Source: Coriobacteriaceae bacterium
GTDB lineage: Bacteria; Actinomycetota; Coriobacteriia; Coriobacteriales; Coriobacteriaceae
DNA length: 64,000 nt
Assembly: GCA_902363125.1 (NCBI GenBank)
Contig: CABIZD010000001.1
Location: forward strand, 1-64,000
Direction of reading: 5' to 3'
Positions 49,941-58,122 of the stretch are shown one piece after another. Position 1 is the stretch's first letter. Each line of letters begins with the position of its first letter. Both the position numbers and the translations under genes were made by a program. The notes under the pieces were generated by a model. The model made no database searches. It was given only the letters and a program-made list of their open reading frames with translations, and was not told the origin of the DNA.

Positions 49941-50867
49941 TTACAGCTTGGCGATGGCGTCGTCCACGTGCGAGACGTAGATGTCGTCGACCGCGACGTT
50001 CTGTCCCAGACCCTGGAGCAGGCACGTCACTTCGAAGCCGGCGGCCACGAACTTCGCAGCCCAGCTGTCGGGGTCGGTCTCGTCTGCCATGTCGTTGTTC
50101 GCGTGGTCGCCCGCGACCACCATGAACGGCGCGAGCACGGCCTTCTTGTAGCCTGCGGCGCTCGCGGCGGCGATAACATCCTCGCAGGTCGGTTCAGCCT
50201 CGACGGTGCCGACGAAGAACTGCGTCAAGCCCTCGTTCTTGAACACTTCCTGCATCTTGGCATAGTCGGCGTTGGAATCGGCTTCGGTGCCGTGGCCCAT
50301 GAGGCACAGCGCCGTCTTGCCGTCGTCGAAGGACGCCATGTTCTCCTTAATGGCTGCGGCCACCTTCTTGTAGTCATCGTCGGAGGTGAGCAGCGGGTCG
50401 CCGAGCGAGATTTTGTCGAACTTGTCGGCGTACTTGTCGAGCTCGTCTTTCACGTCGGTGTATTCCAGGCCACCCATGAGATGCGTCGGCTGCACGACGA
50501 TTTCCTTCACGCCGTCTTCCACGCAGCGGTCGAGCGCCTCGGTCATGTTGTCGATCGTGATGCCGTCGCGCTTCTTCAGCTTGTCGATGATGATCTGCGC
50601 GGTGAAGGCGCGGCGGATGTCGTAGTCCTGCCAGTACTTCTCGCGGATAGCGTCTTCGATGGCGCCGATGGTGATGTGGCGCGAGTCGTTGTAGCTCGTG
50701 CCGAAGCTCGTGACGAGGATGACCGGCTTCACGGCCTTCTCCTTTTCACTCGATTTCTCGGAACTCGCGGAGGTGTTGGAGCAGCCCGCGAGCGCGACTC
50801 CGGCGAGCGCGACGGCTCCGGTTGCTGCTGCGCCCATGAAGCAGCGGCGTGACATCTGGTCGGACAT
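49941..50867 (-). CDS. cbiK: Exported CbiK-family chelatase lipoprotein
   Basis: 308-residue member of the class-II chelatase family (sirohydrochlorin cobaltochelatase CbiK). The metal triad is complete: His192 in LMGHGTE, Glu223 in VGTVEAEP and His255 in VAGDHANND. Unlike cytosolic CbiK it begins with a twin-arginine motif (SRRCFMG), a hydrophobic stretch and a lipobox ALAGC (Cys29), so it should be exported by Tat and anchored outside the membrane. Periplasmic CbiK (Desulfovibrio) and the heme-linked lipoprotein IhtB (Porphyromonas) are known parallels. AAAGGA decides the ATG at 50867. First gene of the operon, behind a cobalamin riboswitch. Confidence 0.9.
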   Translation of the reverse strand: MSDQMSRRCFMGAAATGAVALAGVALAGCSNTSASSEKSSEKEKAVKPVILVTSFGTSYNDSRHITIGAIEDAIREKYWQDYDIRRAFTAQIIIDKLKKRDGITIDNMTEALDRCVEDGVKEIVVQPTHLMGGLEYTDVKDELDKYADKFDKISLGDPLLTSDDDYKKVAAAIKENMASFDDGKTALCLMGHGTEADSNADYAKMQEVFKNEGLTQFFVGTVEAEPTCEDVIAAASAAGYKKAVLAPFMVVAGDHANNDMADETDPDSWAAKFVAAGFEVTCLLQGLGQNVAVDDIYVSHVDDAIAKL

Positions 50868-50989
50868 GGTTTTTCCTTTCCTCGGTTTGCCGGTCCCCCG
50901 GCGACAGTTGCTTGTCGGCACAAGCGAAAGAAAAGCGCACCCCTCGGGGTTCACAAGGAGCTAACGCCACGGCGATGCCGTGAGGAAAA

Positions 50990-51125
50990 GGCGAAGCAGT
51001 CTGGCTTGGGGCGCGAGGCGGTTCGCCCGCGCGTCCTATACAGTAATGTCCCTTGCCCAGGATTCCCACCTGGTTCCCTCCGCAAGCCAGCGCGGGCTGT
51101 GCGGGCGCCGCGCCGGTCATTTCCT
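50990..51125 (-). promoter_or_regulatory. Cobalamin riboswitch upstream of cbiK
   Basis: On the minus strand the aptamer core reads GGAGGGAACCAGG (51081-51069), GGTGGGAATCC (51070-51060), ACTGTA (51044-51039) and AAGCCAG (51007-51001), the order and spacing of the B12 aptamer. Downstream hairpins CACGGC/GCCGTG (50968-50982) and ACCCC/GGGGT near 50939-50950, the latter followed by TTTTC, could form the expression platform. It should shut off the exported CbiK and transporter operon when adenosylcobalamin is plentiful. The outer boundaries are approximate. Confidence 0.8.
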
Positions 51126-51325
51126 TTTATCCGATTGTCATATGCTCGTTGCCGAAACTTTTACTATGATAGTGGGCACTTGTGAACGTGTCAAAGCCAG
51201 GGCGGGCGGCATTGCGCCTCCTGCCTGCGTATTTGCGCCGATTGCCGCCGCAGGCGCCGTGTTTTGCCCGCTGCGCGAATGGCGGCGTAAACGGTTGCGA
51301 TGAGTAACGGGAAGGGAAGGCTCGG
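51126..51325 (+). promoter_or_regulatory. Leader region of the cobamide operon
   Basis: The divergent space on the plus side holds a G+C-rich hairpin (GGCGGCA near 51206 with TGCCGCC near 51250) and a TTTTG tract soon after, which could act as an attenuator. GGGAAGGGAAGG immediately precedes the cbiF start. I see no second cobalamin aptamer here and no clear promoter hexamers. Confidence 0.35.
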
Positions 51326-52117
51326 ATGATTCATATCGTTGGCGCAGGCTCGGGCGCCGCCGACCTTATCACGCTGCGCGGGGCGCGCCTTCTGCGCGCG
51401 GCCGACGTGGTCGTTTGGGCGGGAAGCCTTGTGAATCCCGAGCTGCTCGCTGAGTGCAAGGAATCCTGCATCGTCTACGACAGCGCGCACATGACCTTGG
51501 AGGAAGTGCTCGACGTGATGTGCGCGGCAGGTGCGCGGGGCGAGGAAGTGGTGCGCCTGCACACGGGCGACCCGTGCCTGTACGGCGCCATCCAGGAGCA
51601 GATGGACGCGCTCGACGCGCGCGGCGTGGACTACGAGGTGGTGCCCGGCGTGTCGAGCTTTTGCGGTGCCGCGGCGGCGCTTCGCCAGGAATACACGCTG
51701 CCGGGAATCAGCCAGTCGGTCGTGATCACGCGGCTTTCCGGACGTACCCCCATGCCCGCGGGCGAGGGCATGCGCACCATGGCGGAAAGCGGCTCGACTA
51801 TGGTCATCTTCCTGAGCTCGGGTATGCTCGCCGAGCTTTCCGCCGAGCTTTTGGCCGCGGGCCGCAGCTCCGACGAGCCGGCGGCGCTCGTGTACAAGGC
51901 GACCTGGCCTGAGGAGCGCGTGGTGCGATGCACAGTGGGCACGCTCGCCGATGCGGGCGCGCGAGAGGGCATCGACCGCACGGCGCTCGTGGTGGTGGGC
52001 CGCGTGCTCGGGGCTCGCGGCGGGCTTGCGCACAACGGCGCGCAAGCGGAGTCGTACGAGCGCAGCAAGCTTTACGACCCTTCGTTTGCCACGGGGTATC
52101 GGAAGGCGAGCAGTTAG
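51326..52117 (+). CDS. cbiF: Cobalt-precorrin-4 C11-methyltransferase
   Basis: 263-residue SAM-dependent methyltransferase of the anaerobic corrin pathway. IVGAGSGAADLITLRGARLL at the start, VWAGSLVNPELL, LHTGDPCLYGAIQEQMD, VVPGVSSFCGAAAAL and QSVVITRLSGRTPMP are the CbiF/CobM signatures. It is the first gene of the cobamide operon and ends one base before the GTG start of cbiD. Confidence 0.94.
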   Translation: MIHIVGAGSGAADLITLRGARLLRAADVVVWAGSLVNPELLAECKESCIVYDSAHMTLEEVLDVMCAAGARGEEVVRLHTGDPCLYGAIQEQMDALDARGVDYEVVPGVSSFCGAAAALRQEYTLPGISQSVVITRLSGRTPMPAGEGMRTMAESGSTMVIFLSSGMLAELSAELLAAGRSSDEPAALVYKATWPEERVVRCTVGTLADAGAREGIDRTALVVVGRVLGARGGLAHNGAQAESYERSKLYDPSFATGYRKASS

Positions 52118-52118
52118 C

Positions 52119-53303
52119 GTGGCCTTCGAGCACTACATATATACCGGGACGACCCGCCTGCGCTGCGGCTACACCACGGGGAGCTGCGCCGCGCTCGCGG
52201 CGAAGGCAGCCTGCGAGATGCTCTTGTCACGAAAGCCCGTCGGCCTCGTGTCGATCGTCACCCCCGGCGGGCTGCCCGTCGAGACGGACGTGGTCGACGC
52301 ATGCATCGGCGAGGGGTGCGCCCAGTGCGCCGTGCGTAAGGACGCGGGCGACGATGCCGATGTGACCGACGGCGTGCTCGTGTACGCGCGCGTGGAACAT
52401 TCGGGGTCGGGCACGGGTGCTGCGGACAGCAAGGACGTGCCCGCGCACGAATCGGAAGTTTCCGTCGATGGCGGCGTGGGCGTGGGGCGCGTGACGTTGC
52501 CCGGGCTCGAGCAGCCGGTGGGGGCGGCCGCCATCAACGCGACGCCGCGCGCGATGATCACTTCGGCGGTGCGCGAGGTGTGCGCCGCGCACGGCTTTTC
52601 TGGAAATATTGCTGTGACGATTTCGGTACCCGAGGGCGTTTCCCTAGCCGAAAAGACCTTCAACCCGCACCTGGGGATAGAGGGCGGCATCTCCATCCTG
52701 GGCACGACGGGCATCGTCGAGCCTCGCAGTCTCGCTGCCTTGCGCGACAGCATCGAGCTCGAGATCCGGCAGCATGCGGCTATGGGGCGGCGCGGAGTCG
52801 TGCTCACGCCCGGCAACTACGGCGGGCAGTTCATCTCGGGGCATTTCCACCTAAACGGTGCGCCGGTGGTCTTCATCTCCAACTTTGTGGGCGATGCGAT
52901 TGATTGCTGCGTTCGCGAGGGATTCACCAATGTCCTTCTTGTGGGACACATCGGCAAATTGGTGAAGGTCGCGGGCGGCATCATGGACACCCATTCGCGT
53001 ACCGCCGACTGCCGCGCGGAGATTCTGGCCGCCCACGCGGCCATGGCCGGCGCGGGCGCGAAGACCGTGCGCGAGATCATGACGTCCGTCACGACCACGG
53101 TGGCGCTCGAGGTAATCGAGGCCGCCGGCGTGGGGGACGCTGCGCGCGCCTCGCTCGCTGCGGCAATCGAGGACAGGTTGCGCCGCCGCGCGGCGGGCGC
53201 ATGCGACATCGCCGCGGTCGTGTTCGACGCGGAGCGCCGTGAGCTTTTCCGCACGTCGGGCGCCGATGCAGTTATCGGGGAATTGGGGGCGACGTATGAG
53301 TAA
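52119..53303 (+). CDS. cbiD: Cobalt-precorrin-5B C1-methyltransferase
   Basis: 394-residue methyltransferase for C1 methylation. RCGYTTGSCAALAAKAA near the N-terminus, GGISILGTTGIVEP, and FNVLLVGHIGKLVKVAGGI-like sequence (TNVLLVGHIGKLVKVAGG) near residue 275 are typical. The start is GTG at 52119, right behind cbiF. A region of about 30 polar residues (about 90-120) looks like an insertion. Its last codons overlap the cbiL remnant. Confidence 0.93.
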   Translation: MAFEHYIYTGTTRLRCGYTTGSCAALAAKAACEMLLSRKPVGLVSIVTPGGLPVETDVVDACIGEGCAQCAVRKDAGDDADVTDGVLVYARVEHSGSGTGAADSKDVPAHESEVSVDGGVGVGRVTLPGLEQPVGAAAINATPRAMITSAVREVCAAHGFSGNIAVTISVPEGVSLAEKTFNPHLGIEGGISILGTTGIVEPRSLAALRDSIELEIRQHAAMGRRGVVLTPGNYGGQFISGHFHLNGAPVVFISNFVGDAIDCCVREGFTNVLLVGHIGKLVKVAGGIMDTHSRTADCRAEILAAHAAMAGAGAKTVREIMTSVTTTVALEVIEAAGVGDAARASLAAAIEDRLRRRAAGACDIAAVVFDAERRELFRTSGADAVIGELGATYE

Positions 53304-53529
53304 AGGCGTGCTGTATGGGGTGGGCCGCGCAATCGGCTGGCCGGGGACGAAGGTGGTCATGAAGGCGCGCCGCTCGCTTGCGGACACGAAGCGCATCCTT
53401 CGCGAGGAGGGCGCCTTCGACGGTGCCGAGCTCGTAGAGGATTGTGGGCTTCCGGGCGAGCGCGTGTACCGCTCGCTCGACGTTGTGCCCGATCGGGGTA
53501 GCTACTTCTCGACGATGGTGGTGCGCTAG
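53296..53529 (+). pseudogene. cbiL: Internally deleted cbiL (precorrin-2 C20-methyltransferase)
   Basis: 77-codon frame overlapping the end of cbiD by 8 bases and abutting cbiG. It begins MSKGVLYGVG, the usual CbiL start, then after a short junction continues with KVVMKARRSLADTKRIL, VEDCGLPGERVYRSLD and YFSTMVVR, the CbiL/CobI C-terminus. The normal protein is about 230 residues; some 150 in the middle, including most of the SAM-binding and substrate site, are missing while the frame is preserved. It cannot be an active methyltransferase. CbiL carries out the C20 methylation step, so either another copy exists or corrin synthesis is blocked. Confidence 0.85.
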
Positions 53530-54663
53530 ATGAGGGTTTCCTGCATAGCGTTCACTGAGAGGGGGTATGCGTTGGCTGAGCGCACCGCACGCGCGCTTTC
53601 CGATTGCGCGCAGACAGGTGAAGATGACCCTGACTGGGACGTTTCCGTTTCGCGTGGGTTCGGCGAGGGGAAGGCCGACCTGCGCGCATGGACGGCGCTC
53701 GCGTGGGAAGCGTCGGACGCGCTTCTGTTCGTGGGCGCGGCGGGCATTGCCGTGCGGGCGATCGCGCCGCATGTCGCCTCGAAGGCAAGCGATTCCGCGG
53801 TTGTGGTGATCGACGAGGCGGGGCGCTTTGCCATCCCGCTTTTGTCGGGGCATTTGGGCGGTGCGAACGAGCTTGCGCAAACCGTGGCCCGTGCGGCAGG
53901 GGCCATCCCCGTCATCACCACGGCGACCGACGTCCGCGGCGTGTGGGCGGTGGATACGTGGGCGCGCTGTGCGGGGCTCGCCGTTTCGAATCCCGAGGCT
54001 ATCAAGCGAGTGTCGGCGCGGCTGCTTTCGGGCGGGCGAGTGACGCTCTATTCCGATATGCCGATTTCGGGACAGCCGCCTGAGGGGGTTGACATTGCGT
54101 CCGACCGCGCTCGGGCCGATATCGTCGTGTCGCCGTTCGCTGGCGCGAATGCAGGTGCGTCCGTTCGCGCGGCGGAGACAACGGGCGAGGTCGTGCCCGC
54201 CGGTGAGACGGGGAAGCCGGCGGGCGTGCGGGCGCAGGCGCCTGCACCCGAGCCGCTTCGCCTTGTCGTGCCCTGCATCGTTGCGGGCATAGGGTGCCGC
54301 CGCGGTGCGTGCGCCGAAGCGATCGGGGAGGCGTTTCTTCTCGCGTGCGGGCAGGCGGGCATCTCGCCTTCGGCCGTGCGCGAGGCGGCGACGATCGACG
54401 TGAAGGCGCACGAGGAGGGTCTGCTCGCCTTCTGCCGCGCGCGCAATATCCCGCTTGCGACGTATTCCGCAGAGGAGTTGTCGCTGGTCGAAGGCAGCGT
54501 TTCGCCATCTGATTTCGTGCGCGCGACGGTGGGGGTCGACAACGTGTGCGAGCGCGCGGCGCTCGCGGACGGGGGCAAACTTATCTTCCCGAAGCTCGCT
54601 CACGGCGGCGTGACCGTTGCGTTTTCCAAGGTAACTATCGAACTTTCGTTTAAGGAGCGGTGA
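53530..54663 (+). CDS. cbiG: Cobalt-precorrin-5A hydrolase
   Basis: 377-residue enzyme opening the delta-lactone of cobalt-precorrin-5A. The N-terminal domain shows FVGAAGIAVRAIAPHV and LLSGHLGGANELA; the C-terminal CobE-like domain shows VAGIGCRRGACAEAI and FPKLAHGGVTVAFSK. An Ala/Gly/Pro-rich linker (about 205-240) joins them. It begins immediately after the cbiL remnant stop, and its TGA overlaps the cbiH start. Confidence 0.93.
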   Translation: MRVSCIAFTERGYALAERTARALSDCAQTGEDDPDWDVSVSRGFGEGKADLRAWTALAWEASDALLFVGAAGIAVRAIAPHVASKASDSAVVVIDEAGRFAIPLLSGHLGGANELAQTVARAAGAIPVITTATDVRGVWAVDTWARCAGLAVSNPEAIKRVSARLLSGGRVTLYSDMPISGQPPEGVDIASDRARADIVVSPFAGANAGASVRAAETTGEVVPAGETGKPAGVRAQAPAPEPLRLVVPCIVAGIGCRRGACAEAIGEAFLLACGQAGISPSAVREAATIDVKAHEEGLLAFCRARNIPLATYSAEELSLVEGSVSPSDFVRATVGVDNVCERAALADGGKLIFPKLAHGGVTVAFSKVTIELSFKER

Positions 54664-55406
54664 TGGGAAAGCTCTTCGTGGTGGGGATCGGCCCGGGCGG
54701 CCCCGGCGGCATGACGATTGCGGCTCGGCGCGCGCTCGAGGCGGCCGACATCGTTGTGGGGTACACGAAATACGTGGAGCTCGCGCTCGCCGCCGTGCCC
54801 GACGCGGCGCATCTCGCGACGCCGATGATGCACGAGGTCGAACGGTGCCGCCTGGCGCTTTCACGTGCGCAGAGCGGAGAAGCCGTGGCGCTCGTGTGCA
54901 GCGGTGACGCGGGCGTGTACGGCATGGCGAGCCCCGTGCTGGAGCTTGCTGAGGACTACCCCGATGTAGACGTGGAAGTTATCGCCGGGGCCACCGCGGC
55001 TCAGAGCGGGTCGGCGGTGCTCGGCGCCCCGCTTGCCCACGACTTCGCGGTCGTGTCGCTCTCCGACCTGCTCACGCCGTGGGAGGTCATCGAGCGCAGG
55101 CTCGCCGCCGTGGCGAGCGCCGACTTCTGCATCTGTTTGTACAACCCGCGCAGCAGAAAGCGCGCCGACAGGCTCTCGCGCGCGGCGAAGATTATGCTCG
55201 AATGGAAGGCCCCCGACACGCTCTGCGGCTGGGTACGCAACATCGGGCGCGAGGGGCAGCAGTCGGGCATGTGCAGGCTTTCCGAGCTGGGGGAGTTCGA
55301 CGCCGACATGTTCACCACCGTGTTCGTCGGCAACGCGGACACGAAGCGCGTAGGCGGCCGTATGGTCACGCCGCGCGGGTATCGGGAGATTCCATGCGAA
55401 AGGTAA
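54663..55406 (+). CDS. cbiH: Cobalt-precorrin-3 C17-methyltransferase
   Basis: 247-residue CbiH/CobJ enzyme that methylates C17 with ring contraction. FVVGIGPGGPGGMTIAARRA, VVGYTKYVEL, VCSGDAGVYGMASPVLEL and CICLYNPRSRKRADRLSRA are diagnostic. It is coupled to cbiG by a one-base overlap and overlaps cbiET by 13 bases. Confidence 0.95.
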   Translation: MGKLFVVGIGPGGPGGMTIAARRALEAADIVVGYTKYVELALAAVPDAAHLATPMMHEVERCRLALSRAQSGEAVALVCSGDAGVYGMASPVLELAEDYPDVDVEVIAGATAAQSGSAVLGAPLAHDFAVVSLSDLLTPWEVIERRLAAVASADFCICLYNPRSRKRADRLSRAAKIMLEWKAPDTLCGWVRNIGREGQQSGMCRLSELGEFDADMFTTVFVGNADTKRVGGRMVTPRGYREIPCER

Positions 55407-56743
55407 CGATCATCGGGGCGGGGCCCGGAAACCCCGACTTGCTCTCGCGCGCGGCGCTCGACGCGATCGACATCGCCGACGTGGTCATCGGCGCTCATCG
55501 CGCGCTTGTCGGCATCGACGTGCCGCCCGACGTGGTGAGATGCGAGCTCGTGAAGACGGCGGACATCGTCGCCGCTCTCACCGATGCGGCGTCGTGGCAG
55601 CGCGCCGTGGTCGTGATGACGGGCGATGTGGGGCTGTTCAGCGGCGCGCGCCGCCTGGTGGAGGCGCTCTCCGGCGACGCGCGGGTGGACGTGCGCGTCA
55701 TTCCCGGCATAAGCTCAGCGTCGTATCTCGCCGCGCGCCTCGCGCGTCCATGGCAGGATTGGCGCTTCGCGAGCGCTCACGGCGTGGCGTGCGACATCGT
55801 GGCCGAGGCCGAGCGCGCAGGTGAGCTCTTCCTCGCCACGTCGGGCGGGGAAGACCCCTCGCGGCTTTCGGGCGAGCTTGTGCAGGCGGGCTTCGGGGAC
55901 GCACGCGTGACGGTGGCCGAGCGCCTGTCGTACCCCGACGAGCGCATCACCTGCGCGACCGCAAGTGAAATCGCAGGTCAGACGTTCGACGACTTGAACG
56001 TGATGCTTATCGAGTTCGCAGGCTGCGCCGGTTCGCCTGCGGGCTCTAGCGCAGCCTCCGAGGCGCCGGCCGGCGCGTCTGCGCCCGCGGCGGCTTCTTT
56101 CGCGGCGGACTCTGCGGGCGCATCCCGCGCCGCGAGCTCCCGCTGGCCGTACGCTTCCTCGGGCATTCCCGACGAGCTCTTCATCCGCGGCGACGTTCCC
56201 ATGACCAAGCAGGAGGTGCGCGCCGTCGCGCTCGCGAAGCTGCGCCTTACCGCGACCGACACCGTGTGGGATGTCGGCGCCGGCACGGGGAGCGTTTCGA
56301 TCGAGGCGGCGCTCGTCGCGCGAGCGGGGTCGGTATGGGCGGTCGAGCGCAACGCGGCCGGCGTGCGGCTCATCCGAGAGAACGCGGATGCATTCGGGTG
56401 CGGCAACGTGCATGCTGTCCCCGGTGTCGCCCCCGAAGCGCTCGCGAAACTGCCCGTCCCCGACGCCGTGTTCGTCGGCGGGAGCGCGGGCGAGCTTCCC
56501 TCCATCGTGGAGGCGGCGCTCGAGAAGAACTCGCAGGTTCGCCTGTGCGTGCCATGCGTCACCGTTGAGACGCTCACCGAGGCGTGCGCGCTCCTCTCGG
56601 GTTCGCGCTTTAAGGGGTTCGAGGCGTGCCAGGTGTCGGCCGCCCGTGCCGAGGCTGTAGGCTCGCACCATCTTATGAAGGCGCAAAACCCCGTGTTCCT
56701 CGTCAGCGCACGTGGTGCAGGTGGGGAAGGCGGCGCCCGGTGA
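55394..56743 (+). CDS. cbiET: Cobalt-precorrin-7 C5/C15-methyltransferase, CbiE-CbiT fusion
   Basis: 449-residue fusion equivalent to CobL. The CbiE part (1-205: IIGAGPGNPDLLS, MTGDVGLFSGARRLVE) methylates C5. The CbiT part (about 260-449: GDVPMTKQEVRAVALAKL, VWDVGAGTGSVSIEAAL) methylates C15 and decarboxylates. The domains are separated by an unusually long Ala/Ser/Gly-rich linker of about 45 residues. The ATG at 55394 lies within the end of cbiH, and the stop overlaps the GTG of cbiA. Confidence 0.93.
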   Translation: MRKVTIIGAGPGNPDLLSRAALDAIDIADVVIGAHRALVGIDVPPDVVRCELVKTADIVAALTDAASWQRAVVVMTGDVGLFSGARRLVEALSGDARVDVRVIPGISSASYLAARLARPWQDWRFASAHGVACDIVAEAERAGELFLATSGGEDPSRLSGELVQAGFGDARVTVAERLSYPDERITCATASEIAGQTFDDLNVMLIEFAGCAGSPAGSSAASEAPAGASAPAAASFAADSAGASRAASSRWPYASSGIPDELFIRGDVPMTKQEVRAVALAKLRLTATDTVWDVGAGTGSVSIEAALVARAGSVWAVERNAAGVRLIRENADAFGCGNVHAVPGVAPEALAKLPVPDAVFVGGSAGELPSIVEAALEKNSQVRLCVPCVTVETLTEACALLSGSRFKGFEACQVSAARAEAVGSHHLMKAQNPVFLVSARGAGGEGGAR

Positions 56744-58122
56744 GCACGTCCATCCCGCGCTTCATGGTCACTGCGCCCTCGAGCGGGAGCGGCAAGACGG
56801 TCGTAACGTGCGCGCTCCTGCGCGCGCTCGCGCGCCGCGGCCTTGCATGCGCGGCCTTCAAATGCGGCCCCGACTACATCGACCCGCTCTTTCATCGCCG
56901 CGTCGTGGGTGCGCGCTCGGGCAACTTAGACGGCTTCTTCACCGACGCCCCGACGCTGCGCGCCCTGCTCGCACGCGGCGCCGCAGGCGCGGATGTCGCG
57001 GTACTCGAGGGGGTTATGGGCTTCTACGACGGCATGGCGCCCGGCGTGGCCGACGCGAGTAGCTACCAGGTTGCGCGCGACACGGAAACGCCGGTCGTTT
57101 TAGTGGTGAACGGGCGCGGGGCGTCTTTATCGCTCGCCGCCGTAATCCATGGCATCGCCGAGTTCCTGCCTTGTGCGAACGTGCGCGGCGTCGTGCTGAA
57201 CAAGACGAGCGCCGCTGCCTGCGCCTACGCGGCGCCTGCGATCGAGAAGCACACGGGCGTCACAGTTTTGGGGAATATCCCCGCCGACGAGGCGTTCTCG
57301 CTCGAAAGCCGGCATCTGGGGCTTGTGACCGCCGACGAGGTCGAGCAGCTCTCCGCGCGCATCGACAAGATGGCCGAGCTGGTGGAAAAGAGCATCGACG
57401 TCGACCGCTTGCTCGAAATAGCGGCGACGGCACCCGATATCCGCGAGGAACCTTACCGGTTGGAGCCGATCGCGGGAGCGCGGCCCATCGTCGCCGTCGC
57501 GCGTGACGAGGCGTTCTCGTTCTATTACGAGGAGAATCTGCGCGCGCTCGAGGACCTGGGTTGCGAGCTGGCCTTTTTCAGCCCCCTGTGTGATAGCGAG
57601 TTGCCCCGGGGGACAAGCGCCCTCTATCTGGGGGGCGGCTACCCGGAGCTCCATGCGCGGCAGCTCTCCGAGAACGCGTCGATGCGCGAGGCGGTGCGGC
57701 GCGCGGTGGAATCCGGCATGCCGACGGTCGCCGAATGCGGTGGGTTTCTGTACCTGCAGCGCGAAATCGCCGATAGCGAGGGGCGGCGCTGGCCTGTTGC
57801 GGGCGCCCTTGAGGGCGCAAGCGAGAACGGGGGAAGGCTGTCCCATTTCGGGTACGTGGAGCTCACTTCCCAACGCGACGGGCTCTACGGGCCGCGCGGC
57901 ACACGCATCCGCGCGCACGAGTTCCACTACTGGCAGTCCACCTGCCCGGGCGGCGACTTTTGGGCGCAGAAGCCCCGGCGCGACAAGGGCTGGCCGTGCA
58001 TGACGACCACCCCGTCCCTGGTGGCGGGCTTCCCGCATGTGTACTATCCTGCGAACCCCGACGTTGCGCGCGCGTTCGCGTCTGCCGCAGCGTCGTTCAC
58101 AGAGAGGAGGCGGCATGGCTGA
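56740..58122 (+). CDS. cbiA: Cobyrinate a,c-diamide synthase
   Basis: 460-residue ATP- and glutamine-dependent amidotransferase acting on the a and c side chains. The P-loop VTAPSSGSGKTVVT and KCGPDYIDPLFH lie at the N-terminus. LYLGGGYPELHA and the glutaminase nucleophile in VAECGGFLYL mark the C-terminal GATase domain. The start is GTG at 56740 (GTGA overlap with cbiET); the stop overlaps cobT by 8 bases. Confidence 0.95.
   Translation: MSTSIPRFMVTAPSSGSGKTVVTCALLRALARRGLACAAFKCGPDYIDPLFHRRVVGARSGNLDGFFTDAPTLRALLARGAAGADVAVLEGVMGFYDGMAPGVADASSYQVARDTETPVVLVVNGRGASLSLAAVIHGIAEFLPCANVRGVVLNKTSAAACAYAAPAIEKHTGVTVLGNIPADEAFSLESRHLGLVTADEVEQLSARIDKMAELVEKSIDVDRLLEIAATAPDIREEPYRLEPIAGARPIVAVARDEAFSFYYEENLRALEDLGCELAFFSPLCDSELPRGTSALYLGGGYPELHARQLSENASMREAVRRAVESGMPTVAECGGFLYLQREIADSEGRRWPVAGALEGASENGGRLSHFGYVELTSQRDGLYGPRGTRIRAHEFHYWQSTCPGGDFWAQKPRRDKGWPCMTTTPSLVAGFPHVYYPANPDVARAFASAAASFTERRRHG

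Noticed and set aside
51126..51325. A second cobalamin riboswitch on the plus strand
   Set aside because: A lone AAAGCCAGG occurs, but none of the other aptamer blocks are present in the right order.
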